From Mactromeris polynyma (taxonomy: Eukaryota > Mollusca > Bivalvia > Venerida > Mactridae), in contig JASFXZ010000029.1 in NCBI GenBank assembly GCA_032209605.1, forward strand, positions 733,001 to 797,000: a stretch of 64,000 bases of DNA, in the 5' to 3' direction. The notes below the pieces were generated by a model. It was not told where the DNA came from. It worked only from the letters and a program-made list of their open reading frames with translations, and did no database searches. A program made the position numbers and the translations under genes. Below are positions 18,475 through 30,282 of the stretch, in pieces (the first letter of the stretch is position 1; each line of letters starts with the position of its first letter).

Positions 18475-18902
18475 ACATTCCTAACTGTCAAAGAATTAAA
18501 CTCAAAACTTTCATTACACAGACTCAATAAATCATACAAAATGCAATATAAGTGAAGTAACTGAAACAGTGATTGGAGAACAGTTACTGCCATCAATAAA
18601 AGCATTCACATGTGCAAAATGGTCACCATCTAATTCCAAACACTGAGGTGAGAACCAAAGATAGATTACACATAACTGTCTATCATGGACTCAACTTATG
18701 TTAGAAACTGAAGTAAATGCGTGTACAACACATACAGTGTTACCAGTACGTTTTGGTTGTGCCGTTCCAAACAGAACAGTAACCAGCCATCTAGGGGAGT
18801 CCAGTGCAGCATCAAAAATGCAACCTTTACAAATTTGAACCAGCCCAAATGCTTCTCGAACCGGCAAGTTAGGCTGTTGGCCGGTTCTTATTGACAACTC
18901 TC

Positions 18903-19081
18903 CAGGGTTCCATTTGACCCTTGAGTTGGTGCTTTTGCAAATGGCCACATTTTGACCCTTAGGATTCTGGCTGAAGGGTCAATTTGTTCCCTAAATCATA
19001 GGTAATTTGGCTATAGAATGGTCAAATCCCTTCAAAAAGTATCAAAATGACCCTTGTGATTCAGCACCTAGTGGAACCCCT
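18903..19081. repeat. Short TIR element, family F (copy 1)
   Basis: Left CAGGGTTCCATTTGACCC and right CTAGTGGAACCCCTG are inverted. The interior repeats GACCCTTGAG, GAAGGGTCAA and CAAAATGACCCTTG. A second copy is at 34278-34445 in prohibitin intron 2. Confidence 0.75.
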
Positions 19082-19330
19082 GATTAATTACTCTGTATAT
19101 TTATTGTATACATGTATTAAAGTAGAATACGGTATACATAATAGGGTCACATAAACACGCACCATGCAATTATCAAAATGAAGTTCAATTGTAAAACAGA
19201 ATAGCAAGTAAGAAAGTACATGTATAGTTTATCCTGCAATTAATTCACGTAAGACTAGAACTACACAGAAGCCATTTCTCCAATCAATCATCTGAAGAAA
19301 ATGTAACATGTAACCTATACAATGACGTCA

Positions 19331-19712
19331 CAGTCTTCGCGATAAACCACTTGCCCGACGCCCGTGAAAAGTAAAATTACTGTCCGACAAGTAAAAAGTC
19401 CATTTTGTCTGCCTGAACGGGCAAGTCGTGTTTGTGGTCAGGTGTGACTAGCTTCTAACCAAGCTGTCACAAAAATTGATGACATAGTACACAATACTTC
19501 GACTGGTTTTCATTTTGTGTCAATTTTGTTTGCGTAACAGCTTTTTTTCATCAACGATAGTTACCAGTCTTCATTTCCGATTTAACAAATCAAAACAACC
19601 ATCAAAACATTAGGTGTCTTCATTATTTTGATGGTGCTGTTAATTTTATTTGAGCGAATAAAGTGAATTCGGGCAAGTGACAAGTCCCTCAAAAATATTA
19701 TCATGAAGACTG
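19331..19712. repeat. TIR element, family C (copy 1)
   Basis: Ends CAGTCTTCGCGATAA and TTATCATGAAGACTG are inverted. CCACTTGCCCGACGCCCG lies inside the left end and ATTCGGGCAAGTGACAAGT near the right end. A longer relative is at 26036-26548. The sub-terminal CGGGCAAGTG words resemble those in family B, suggesting common descent of the two families. Confidence 0.75.
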
Positions 19713-20165
19713 AACATGTAACCTATACAATTATGTTTTCATAACGTAATTGATTAGAGAAATATATACCCTGTATCAACATTTTGTTTAAAAAATATCC
19801 ATGATATAAAATCAAATACAAGGCAATCCTAAAAAATTGTTCATATCGCTAAAACCCTATCCCCAAATATGGCTCCTACTAAAATTGAGGAGTATGCGTG
19901 AGGAATTTTGTTAGGGTTGCGTATTTATAAATGAAACTTGAAACACCATCAAAGTTATGAATAGAAATAAATCAATAATCTACTCAACTCACTGGGCAGG
20001 GTTATGCCAAACAATTATCTAAGAATGGCCTTAAAGGAAAACTTTGCACACTAATTTTAGAAACATGAGAGCTAGTGCTATATTGTTCACAAAAATAATA
20101 TTGCAGTTCTTTCCAATTAACATTTTTTCAAAATTCCCTGTTTCATCAACTTCTACCACATGATT

Positions 20166-20386
20166 CAGCCATTTTTTCAGTCTTAGGGGAAGTATGACGG
20201 GTCCTTTTGATAGGGGAAATTAGCATCATGAAATTAGAATCACCAAATTTGGGTATTTATAAGGCAAAAAATTTAAATAATTTTACTGAAAGGGAATTTT
20301 CTTTCTAAGTAGGAGAAAAATATATACTTTTTTCTTCAGGGAATTGGGCCCAATATCGGCCCTAAATTTGCCATAAAAAAGGGCTG
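20166..20386 (-). repeat. Short TIR element, family D (copy 2, inverted)
   Basis: Reverse complement of the copy at 1392: starts CAGCCATTTTTTCAG, carries GACGGGTCCTTTTGATAGGG and GGGAATTGGGCCCAATAT, and ends AAAAAAGGGCTG. Confidence 0.75.
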
Positions 20387-21344
20387 TGATTTCATAGGAG
20401 ATGTTGTTTGAAATACAAGGAAGATGATGACATACACATGGCACTCAAAAAATCTCACCATCCGCACCTTGTAATCATGGAAGCTTGAAACAAGACAAAC
20501 ACAATAATTTTGTGATTTTCAACAATGTTATCAGGGTAACAGTTAATGAATATCTCTCCTTGCCACCACAAATATGAGGGAAGTCTGCCATGTCATGCTG
20601 TAGATTTGTAGACAGTTAATTAAGAGATGGGTAAATGAATTTTATGTAGTTTGATGAAAATCTACCATTACAACTATCATCTAATGATATGATGCACCCC
20701 TTCGCCCCACCCCCGCACACAGCCTTCTTTCAGGATCAAGAAACAAACATCACAATAACTGGCATTTTGTCTCACATATTCTGAACTCAGAACATGACAC
20801 GTCAATTCTGACCATAACCTGTATTCAATGCCACCAATGTCTCTCAAGATCCATACTAAGTACATCTATAACAATGACCAGTAGGTGACCAGTAGGTGAA
20901 ACTTTTATCTACCTAGCCAAATGTATCCAAAATGTCACAGTTCGACAGTCCCACCTCTATCTGGGGGAATATTTTAATATTTTGTCATGTCAAGTATATC
21001 ATCTATACAACGGAGACCACCATATAATGTATACAGCACTGTAGAATATATAAAACACTAGCCAACGTTGCAGGGTTCCGACACAGTTCGCCTTTCGGAG
21101 TTTGTGTGATGAATTGGTGTCAGCATATGAAAGTGGAACGACCGCGTAGGTCCATTAAATGTTTCCACAGCGAGGTTTATATGAGAATTCCAGGATCTAG
21201 TTTGATAACCAGAATATTGTACAGTCTCCAAAACTTTTTTTATAGCATTGCGACCAACAAGGAATAAATCCATGTTGAATGACAAACACTGTGAAATTTG
21301 GAAACCATGAATAACGAAGCACACGAGACCTGGGTTGTAACATT

Positions 21345-24300
21345 TTAGCACATTGATATTGTAACATTTATTCCTAGGTTTCCATGGTCAGCAAATAATT
21401 GAGCTATGTTTGTATCGAACACTAAACAGTCACTAGCACTAATAGCAGATTGTACGCCATCATGTATACTGCGAGGTGTGGCTTCCCAAGTTAATCTTCT
21501 TCTGTGACCATTCAACTCTAACCTTTAAGAAATCATAATATATTCTTTAACACAGCATAAATGAGAAAATATTTTGGTCTTCATTTAAACAATATCATAC
21601 AAATTCATTTCAATGTCAAGTAAACCTTTTTACATATGACGTAAAGCTGTATTAGAAGATGTTCTGTAAAGGTTTGACAATTTTGTCACAGTCCCCTTAA
21701 TGCCAAAGGTTTTTTCTTCATTGACAGCACGTAGATAGTCGCTGCAATTCATTGGATGGTCTATTTTTAACAGTGAATCTCACTCACTAGGGTTTGTAAC
21801 CAGGACGCCCTGCAGACAATCATAGTGGAAGTTGGTGTCATTTAGCAGACCAAAACATTTAAATAAAGTAAAACCTCAATAATACAACCATCCTAGGGAC
21901 CCCTGAAAACTGTTCTTATAATAGAGATGGTCTTAATATTGAGGTTGAATAGAGAACAAAACTGTGAAAATGGACTTGAAATTGTGTTCTTTTAAGGTGG
22001 TCTTAATATTGAGAAGGTCTTTAAGTGAGTATTTACATATAAGAAATTTACCAGTCATTTGAATGCTAACCTAATAGATTTATTAACTGTCAAACTATTC
22101 AATGTTTGCATTTGGTTCATAATCAAACTTGACTGCGATCCTTTGGTCATACACGGTTCTCACTAGGATTAGAAAACCGGAATTCAACACCATGCTTTTA
22201 GGAAAACCTGCAGTCCTTCAATGCAATTTCAAAGACATTTTGTCAGAAACAGGAGTCCCAGGGAAAATACAGGAGTTCAAAAAGTCCTAATTGTTGTCTA
22301 GTGAGAACCCTGGTCATATATATATATGTGTGTGATCAAGATCTTTAAAATGTTGATGCTGGAGTGTAATTAACTGACTGCGGCAGGACTGAAGAACGAC
22401 ATCTAATAATCTTATAAGCTCACCATGCTCAGGTAGACATAAATTGTATTAACATTACAGACCTGGTTATAAATACAAATCAAATGTTGAAAATTTCACA
22501 AAACTGTCTGACAAAACCTGAACATGCCAGGGCTCTAGAAATCCACTAGCCCGACGTCCCGGACAAGTCTAATTGCCGTTTCGGGCTACCAATAATTGAG
22601 TTAGACATAGTCGGACTAAGTCCTTCTTAACTGTTTATCCATACCCTATTCTATGCTGTACAGCTAGCCTCCCATGTCGGACAAGTCAAAATTAACATGA
22701 ATCATCGAAATAAAGAATTGAATTGTACACTAGTGTATATTGAAAGAAAATTTCTAGAGCCCCACATGCATCAAAATTTAAAATGAAAACATGACTGGTT
22801 ACCTGTAAGCAAAATTTTCCGCCTGTTTCCTGGTACCTATTAGCTGTACAATGGCATAAAACATGTGTTGACCTTCCATTTTCTCTTGTTTCTCTAAAAC
22901 TAACATAAAGTTTTGACCAAAACATGACTGCATCATTACCCAGTCTACAGCACCAGGCAAATTTATATCTGTTGCAAGAAAAACTATGTCTTCACCTAGA
23001 AGAAAATATGCAAATAAAATGAAGTAAAGATAACACAAGTGTAATTATAATAATATAATAAAAATAATAATAATCACAACTTTATTTAAAGAGGCAACAC
23101 AGTTAGGCAAGCCCAGTCTTCCCTGTGACCCTCTAATGTGTATGAAACATATATAGAGGGAGATATATATAGGAGAGTTAGCTGTTAGAAATATACCATA
23201 TCTACCACAAAAATGTTCTCAAATATCAATACTAAACAAATGGAATTATCAAAGGAACAGATAATTATTGAATTAACAGCAGGGATTTCCCTGACGCAGA
23301 AATCTTGAGTCCCTGACTCCCTTTTCTTTCTAGGGACTCCCATTTTCAACTTATTGTTAATCCCTGGGACGCCTTAAATAAACTTTTGTAAAGTATAAAC
23401 TGCATATCTGGGACCTTTCAAATTTACTAAGGACCCCCAATTTGTCAAACACGAAGGTCCAAGGACCCCTAGCTGATCAACCCTAGTGAAAACCTTGTAA
23501 CAGTGACCTGATAAAGGTCTTCTGTGTTGGTGACTTCTGTGTTCGCTTCAAATATTAATAACAACAACTTAATACATGGATTACTACTGTAATACCATGG
23601 GTGGGCGTCACTAATTTTTGAATGAGCAGGAAAATCAAAAGTAGGCGGTGATCTGGGGGTTAAACCCCTTAATTATAATCACTCATACAAGAAAAGTAGC
23701 CGGATGATGATGCATAAGTTACCAGGTAATTTTACCGGACTCTTATCGACACCACTGATAATACTAATTGTTTTAAGAGTTGTGGGTGTATCATCATACA
23801 ATATATATATTGTATACCATGAATGACACAAAACAATGATTGCACATTTGCCCCAGTCATTTTTAATATGCTCAAGTCATTCTGACGATGTTGCAGTCCT
23901 TGGAATGATGGAATGGGTGCAAGGAGATCTGCGTGAGGCATCACCGTCATATACTCCTGAATGTACCTTGATCATACATCATTTTATATCTGGTTAACAA
24001 TACCATTATAACTTACCTTGTAAAGTTGTAATACTTTTATGTGAAGACATCAAGTGAGGCATAACTTGTTCTAGACCTCCCTGCCATTTACATGATGCAC
24101 CAGGACACGGACAACAGTAAGGCCTGAAAGAATACAATCATACACATGTACAGTAACTGTATCATACATATATCATACACATGTACATGTCCCAAATGTA
24201 ATCTAAAGCTCTTTTTCTGAAGTTCATAGGTTAGCATCACACCTTGTGTGAGGTAGAACCACAATCATCACAATTCCTGAATTTGGGGCAGGTACTGGTG

Positions 24301-25890
24301 CATACCCAAAAAATAGTCGTTGAGAGAGAAAAAATACATTTTGAAATACTGCGATTCACAATCCACATAAAATACTTAAGTTCAAGTGAAAATTACAATA
24401 TAGTTCGTTATTTTGCTCCACACAGTAGGAGGGTTATATACAACGATGTTATTTCAATACATGACAAAGCAACGATAGACATCCATCTTCATCATTATTT
24501 CATAGCTTTTTATCACCAAGTGAACTTCAACATGATAATGATAACTACGACGACAACCATTGGACTTACCTGTATTCACAAGTCTCCTCGTGATCAGGTT
24601 TATCTGTATGCAATAGAGTTGACTGACAACCGTTGTTGGCATATTTACAGGGGAAGTTAACAGTAGCAGCAACTTTGTCCATTGCCAAATTCCTTATATT
24701 GCCTGAAATAAATCATGATGATCAAGTAAGTTGACTACACCACAACGTATGATCTAACATATGATAGATAAAAAATAATCCTAAAAAACACCATACATCA
24801 CTTTAATAGACAACAAAGTGTCAATATTCTCCAGGAGTTGAATTTCCAAAATTTTAAAACCATGTTAAACAGTTGACAAGAATAGACAAGACTCAACTTT
24901 ACTTTGAAATTAGTAATACATGTAACAACAATTATTCTCTTAATTCTATGAATATGTATACAATAATAAAGCCCTTTTTTATGGCAAATTTGGGGCTGAT
25001 ATTGGGCCACATTCCTCAAAGAAAAAAGTATATATTTTTCCCCTTCTTAGAAAGTAAATTCCCCTTCAGTAAAATTACAGCCTTATGAATACCCAAATTT
25101 GGTGATTTATGATGCAAATTTCCCCTATCAAAAGGACCCTCCATACTTTCCCTGAAACTGAAAAAATGGCTGCAATACATTAGAATTTTTCATAAACATA
25201 CAACTGTCATCACTAACTAATGATCAATATTGACTCGGATATATTTACCTAAAGGTCCTCTACATGTTGGACACATGGATAACTTGAGTCGACAGTTCTG
25301 ACACACAATGTGACCACTCTGACACTGCATAATTGGAGGTAGAGCATAATCAAAGCAAACTGGACATTCGAAATAGCTGGCCAGTTCTTGATTAGTAGAC
25401 GTGGCATTTCCTGCAACATTTTTATCACAAACAATCATTTAAGTTGTAGAAATCAAAACTATGTTTGAAAATTATATAATTAATCAGATATTATTGACCG
25501 ACAGGGTTCTCTCTAGGACTTGAAAACAGGGAGTCAAAAACCATGCTTTTTTCAGTCCTTCAATGCAATTGCAAAGAAATTGTACCAGAAACATGAGTCC
25601 AAGGAAAAAAATAGGAGTCGGACCAAAAAAGAATAATTAGAAGTCTAGTGAGAACCCTGACTGTTACAATTTAAAGCTACCAAACTTTTCAATATCAAAA
25701 TAATTTATAAATGATTACAACGAAGGTTAGAAACAATTTATTTTTTTTCAAAAATATCATTTATGTTTAATCATATACCTTAGAATAAAAACTTACCTGC
25801 CGCAGCTACAGCTGCTGCTGTAACTGATGATGTAGGCGGAGCCCCCAAGCCCCGCGACTTGTTCCCTGATCCTCCCTGTTTCATACTCAT
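21345..25890 (-). CDS. SIAH1: SIAH-type RING E3 ubiquitin ligase (seven in absentia)
   Basis: Complete coding region. Exons in transcript order: 25890-25797, 25410-25249, 24702-24570, 24123-24017, 22995-22803, 21522-21345; 867 nt, 288 residues, TAA; human SIAH1 has 282. Residues 1-31 are a Gly/Ala/Thr-rich lead. The RING runs C47-PVC50 to CPTC81 (C3HC4; C61, H65, C68, C71, C78). Exons 3 and 4 hold the two SIAH zinc fingers ([21 protein letters not shown]). Exons 5 and 6 hold the substrate-binding domain, with [19 protein letters not shown] nearly identical to the human protein, and [31 protein letters not shown]. Function: with E2 enzymes, ubiquitinates substrates bearing a PxAxVxP degron for proteasomal breakdown. 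The ATG at 25890 has A at -3; a second in-frame ATG lies two codons on. An AG just upstream (TTTATAG or GGCAG) suggests a separate 5' UTR exon. Human SIAH1 and SIAH2 are not separable here, so the symbol is by closest resemblance. Confidence 0.95.
21866..22036. repeat. Family A TIR element, copy 2
   Basis: SIAH intron 5, the gap before the last exon's low end is not involved; the element lies between exons 6 and 5. It begins AGTAAAACCTCAATAATAC, contains TGAAAATGGACTTGAAA, and ends TCTTTAAGTGAGTATTTAC, matching the family layout. Confidence 0.8.
22154..22311. repeat. Short TIR element, family G (copy 1)
   Basis: SIAH intron 5. Left CGGTTCTCACTAGGATT and right GTCTAGTGAGAACCCTG are inverted. 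The interior holds AACACCATGCTTTTAGG and CAGTCCTTCAATGCAATTTC, shared with 25503-25658. Confidence 0.75.
22529..22762. repeat. Short TIR element, family B (copy 3)
   Basis: SIAH intron 5, ending about 40 bp from the exon 5 donor. Ends AGGGCTCTAGAAATCCAC and TTTCTAGAGCCCC are inverted; GCCCGACGTCCCGGACAAGT follows the left end. Confidence 0.8.
23281..23495. repeat. Short TIR element, family E (copy 2)
   Basis: SIAH intron 4. Opposite orientation to 12492-12718: begins AGGGATTTCCCTGACGCAG and ends AACCCTAGTGAAAACCTTG, with CCAAGGACCCCTAGCTGA inside the right end. Confidence 0.7.
23598..23757. repeat. Short TIR element, family H (copy 2)
   Basis: SIAH intron 4. Begins GGGTGGGCGTCACTAATT and ends TCTTATCGACACCACTG; the middle has CTCATACAAGAAAAGTAGCC and ACCAGGTAATTTTACC, matching the complement of 5662-5844. 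Confidence 0.65.
24970..25172 (+). repeat. Short TIR element, family D (copy 3)
   Basis: SIAH intron 2, starting about 270 bp from exon 3 and ending less than 80 bp from exon 2. Begins AGCCCTTTTTTATGGCAAAT and ends CTGAAAAAATGGCTG, with CCCCTTCAGTAAAATTA and CCCCTATCAAAAGGACCC inside. Confidence 0.8.
25503..25658. repeat. Short TIR element, family G (copy 2)
   Basis: SIAH intron 1. Left AGGGTTCTCTCTAGGA and right TCTAGTGAGAACCCT are inverted. The interior matches 22154-22311. Confidence 0.75.
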
Positions 25891-26035
25891 TCTGCCAGCC
25901 TATAAATTATACAAACACAGTGTTTGAATGATATAACATTGTTCAATTCAATGGGCATACATGATTTTTATAAAATAAGTCATAAATGGTTTATTTGATT
26001 TATTGGTCATTTTCTATTTGTTCAGAGAGCATGTT

Positions 26036-26548
26036 CAGTCTTCACAATAATTTTTTTGAAGGCCTTGCCAATGGAGGCATTGTCTTATGTATGTGGCTTT
26101 CCCTGTAGTTACGTATTCTCTCTCTTTCACACTATTTTTTTTAAAGGCCTTGCTCATTCGGGCAGACAGCTTGCAATTTCCACTTGCCCGAATTCACTTC
26201 CACTTTCCGAATAAAATTAACAGTAGCGTCAAAACAAAGACCTTAGATCTTTGGTCAAAATAATGAAGAAACATGATGGTTTGATTTGTTAAATCGGAAA
26301 CGAGGACTGGTAACGATAGTTGATGAAAAAGTGGTTACACCAACAAAATTGACAAAAAATGAAAATCAGACGAAGTATTGCATACTAGTATTTGACTACG
26401 TCATAAATTTTTGTCATGACTTGCATAAAAGCTAGTCATACCAGACCACGACTTGCCCTGTTCGGGTAGACGAAATGGATTTTTTACTTGTCCGATGGTA
26501 ATTTTACTTGTCCCGGGCTTCGGGCAAGTGGGTTATCGTGAAGACTGT
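26036..26548. repeat. TIR element, family C (copy 2)
   Basis: Ends CAGTCTTCACAATAA and TTATCGTGAAGACTG are inverted. It contains CACTTGCCCGAATTCACTT and CGGGCTTCGGGCAAGTGGG. Compared with 19331-19712 it has about 130 bp extra at the left, which may be a further insertion. Confidence 0.75.
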
Positions 26549-27394
26549 CATGTTTGCTCAATGTAAAAAGTACAGCATTTAGTATAGACATTTATTGATG
26601 AACGACAGAGTGTGGTAAGAAATCCTGTTTATTTTTATTGAAATTATAATGATCTGGTGCTCATACGGGCTACATTGGTATTTTATACAAGTATTATTAT
26701 ACAGACTTTTATTTACTGAAAGACCAAAATGTCCCCGAATAGGTTCCTGAAAAGAGTTTTAAGCTTGCTATACCTGTTAATGCCTCGAAAAAACTACTTA
26801 CGGTACCTGTTTGCATTTGCAAAGTACAAATTCGTTAACATTCGTCTGCACATACAAGTAATTTTCTCCAGATTAAATTCATTAATCCAACAATTTTGTG
26901 TTAAACTTACCAGTGAAGTTATATTAATTATGTTGTAAAAGAGATAAAACTGTGAAATGATCAGTAAAAATGAAACCAGAAATACAATGTAAATTGTAGC
27001 ACACGAATAACAACTCAGTATAGAGGAAAATTTGATATGATTTTACTCTTTAAAATCGCGAGGTTTGTTGTGAATTTGTTGGCAGTTCTGAATAATTCCT
27101 TGCATTTATTCGAGAACTAGACACGTTCCTAAGCGATATGAACTTGTTACTGTACAATATTAGAATTCAAAACCAGCACAATGAATGTGCTTAAGTGAAA
27201 TATTCGTCCTCAACCATTTTCAACCCAAGCAACTGACACACCATTTATTATCTACATGTATTTGTTTTCGAGCCAAGGCCTGAAGAAGAACGGCAAGTTT
27301 GTATCAATATTAACTTGTCAACAACATCTGGACAAAGAGTTGACTTGTTTTAATAATTTTCTGGTGATAAGTGTTGTGAATTAAATGTTCTTAA

Positions 27395-29077
27395 CTAGAC
27401 AGACCGGAACAGTACGTGGACACGTTTTATAGCATTTTCTATCCTGTGTAAATTTGACTGTGTTTCAAATCATCTGGTCTTCGCAGCTTTTCAGAAAAAT
27501 CCTTGCTCTAAAATTTGCGGCAAGTCTCGATTGTAAACAATGCACTGTGCATGCGCAGTTTGGCACCACAAGTGCTACGGTCGTGGCCAAAATAATTTGT
27601 GCTATTTAACCAGTACGCGGACACCAACATTTACTGAAGGAGAAAGACTCTAATGAGGAATCAGCTTCAGAGAAGTTTCTTTGATGATTTTATTTCAAGA
27701 TTTTAATTTAAAACCTGAATGAATGAAAGATTTATTAAATTTTGTTCATTTGACTTTTAATAGCCACATGTAATAAACAAACTTTAACACCGTGTATAGT
27801 ATACGTGTGAACTACGGTGAACAAAAAATGGACAATAAAACAAACTTTAAAGTGACCATATATGATATATATATTTTTTCATAAACTGGAACTATGCAAT
27901 GGATGGCAAGTTAGAAAAAAACATTTGGCGCATACCTGTACACATCACATCACATGCATGCGCCCAAATGATTAGGATGTAGTTCAGGAATTGTAACGAA
28001 ACGTACCGGTGATATATTATTTCAGGCTTCGTGTTGAATATTTTGGCGAGATTTTGTAAAATGGCTTTTTATTTATTAAAACCCTTGAATATGCGTTCTC
28101 TTTTATTGATTTGAATATTAATTAAACAGACATTCATAATTTATTTACCCGTTTTCTGCGACAACACTGTTCGATACGTTTGTTGATCTGAGTTTGTCTG
28201 CTCGACAGCTAAAAACCGGAAGCTTACACATACGCGTTCGATACAGGAATAAGAACAAGTACCGTGCGAATAATTGTGAGTAATATCGACGTCAGGCAAG
28301 AAAGTTTAAATCTTTTACGAAACAATAAATATGCAGGTGTCCACGTACTGGTAGTGTCCGCATACTGTTCCGGGATTCAGGGTCATCTCGGCCCACTAAC
28401 AGTCTCGGCCCGGTCCGACTCGGCCCGGTCCGTCTCGGCCCACTTTTGAAGTGCAATGAATAGGCAAAGTTGTTCACACATTCCGGTCCGACTCGGCCCA
28501 CTTTTGAAGTGCAATTCGGCATATTAAAGAATGTGATAGAAGTCGTCTTTTTAATAGCAATGAAAAGGCGAAGATATTCCAATTATACTGTGATTTATTG
28601 TCTGTGTATGTGCTTATTATTTGTTACATTTATTCTACTTGTGTAATATTACTGTGAGTGTTTACGGAATTTTGTGATTTGTGAGAATTTCTCGCGATGT
28701 ATCCGTGAAACTTATGAAATAAATATTAAACTTTTTCGTATGGTCTACTTTATTATAACAGATACCAATATACATTTCACGGTGAAATTTCCACTGTACC
28801 GCGAATCTTCAATGCACTGAGAATATTCAGTAATGTTTTCAACTTACATTTAACTTAAATATTAACGATCAATGTATCAAAAATCAACACTTGGAAAGTT
28901 CATATATATCGCATCAATAATGTGAACAACTTTGCCTATTCATTGCACTTCAAAAGTGGGCCGAGTCGGACCGGGCCGAGTCGGACCGAGCCGAGACTGT
29001 AAGTGGGCCGAGTCGGACCGGGCCAAGACTGTAAGTGGGCCGAGATGACCCTTTACCCTGTTCCGGTCTGTCTAGTG
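27395..29077. mobile_element. Outer TIR element interrupted by a Mutator-like insertion
   Basis: Left terminus CTAGACAGACCGGAACAG followed by TACGTGGACAC (27395-27423). Its complement, CTGTTCCGGTCTGTCTAG, is at 29060-29077; the adjoining GTGTCCGCATACTG part of that right arm is displaced to 28354-28367 because the element at 28374-29057 sits in between. Related words occur at 27612 (CCAGTACGCGGACACC) and 28336 (GGTGTCCACGTACTGG), so the termini are sub-repetitive. Without the insert it would be about 1 kb. No transposase is recognised. Confidence 0.65.
28374..29057. mobile_element. Mutator-like non-autonomous element, long TIRs, 9-bp target duplication
   Basis: Flanked by an exact 9-bp direct repeat CTGTTCCGG at 28365-28373 and 29058-29066. 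The ends read GATTCAGGGTCATCTCGG and, on the opposite strand, GGTAAAGGGTCATCTCGG. The arms continue for more than 100 bp as inverted repeats made of CGGCCCGGTCCGACTCGGCC-type units followed by CACTTTTGAAGTGCAATGAA and TAGGCAAAGTTGTTCACA. The centre (about 28510-28915) is AT-rich and lacks a credible gene. Long TIRs starting with G plus a 9-bp duplication are the hallmark of the MULE superfamily; assignment is by that rule only. Confidence 0.8.
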
Positions 29078-30282
29078 TTTTCATTTAATATTTAAATACC
29101 ATTATCAATAACAAGTCTATCAGTTGGTTAATGTTAACTCCTCTTTGGAGTGTTATAGATATGGGTTTCATATCATGATATGTATCATACATTACATCTG
29201 TATCGGCTCACCTCTAAATGCAATGTGCAGTGATTTTGTCAGTCAATGGAAATTATATATGTTAGAGTTGATTTTGAGAACATGCATCGCTTCCTTTCCT
29301 ACTTTAGAATACTCATTGACAAAAAGATTAGGCAGTGGCTACAATTACGGGACCGATATCGTATAATTGTGTTCTGTGATTCATCAAACAGTCAGAGCAG
29401 ACTCTGGGAAAAGGCCAAGGAAGTAATTTGCCATTTTTTGGACACAGCAAAAATTGAACAATAACATTATGAACATCGAATCTCGACGCACAGGTTTCCT
29501 GTCAATACGGGACTCATACAATATAAAGTTACTGTATCATAACTTACCAATCTTGGAAAGAAAAATATATCAAGAAAACAACATTATTTATGCTATTTTG
29601 ATCGCAGTTGCGTTTTTCATTATAAGATCATCAATGGCAGTAAAGTGTGCGTATTACGTCACAAAATCTGTGCACATGGTTATGAACGAATATTTGGCAT
29701 ATCGTTGTCGTCTCGGAATAACCGTGAGATTAACGGACAATCTTTACCTTATTTAAGAATGTTAAACGCGACACAGATAGCACTTGGCGATTTATGCTAA
29801 TCGTGAAAATGATTCCGTAAAACTTCATTCTAGAAACAGTCAAAATGTAAACCTGATCAAAGATTTAGGTCTTTGACCTGACAAAGAGGTCCGATTTGAA
29901 CAACGTGCCTCCAAGTCTCTTGTGCACGAGTGCGCTCAATTCAAATCCCGAGGCGCCGCTTGCAGACGTGTGTTAAAGTTTATTTACTACCGGTATTTAT
30001 GTAGCTGTGAATGAGTACAACATTAGATCTTTTTTTGAAACGTTGTCTTTGAAAACCAACAACTGTCCGTCCGTAGTAAAAAGAAGTAATATTTTGGTAA
30101 TATTTAACAGTTTAAAACGGGCGTGAATGAGGTTATGGTAAGATAGCATGTTCAACGTTGCTGACTGCAGTTGTGGTCCCTCGCACCAAGGTGTGGTAAG
30201 CCTTGGATTTAAGTTTGGTCTTAAAGTTCGTACAAAGAAAGCCTTTTGGGGTTTGATTCGCTTTTGTAGTTGACCGATTTTT

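Larger units (their letters stand above)
15224..21344. other. JMJD7 upstream region and SIAH downstream region
   Basis: No supported coding exon. The part near 15224 is the JMJD7 promoter/5' UTR side (- strand); the part just below 21345 should be the SIAH 3' UTR (- strand), whose end is not evident. An AATAAA on the - strand near 16036 lies beyond a simple-sequence tract. The region contains the tandem repeat 16435-16812 and TIR elements at 17163, 18269, 18903, 19331 and 20166. Confidence 0.55.

Noticed and set aside
24244..24660. 138-codon frame on the + strand over SIAH exon 3
   Set aside because: Antisense shadow running through a SIAH exon and intron; the - strand reading matches a known zinc-finger exon.
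28149..28223. Possible SIAH 5' UTR exon and promoter (CCGGAAG ETS-type site at 28216, GT donor at 28148 on the - strand)
   Set aside because: Only single short motifs support it, and the site lies inside the inferred outer TIR element. Not listed as a feature without transcript evidence.
29124..29756. Two or three overlapping short frames on the + strand
   Set aside because: No splice-linked partners, no recognisable motif, composition as expected by chance in AT-rich DNA.
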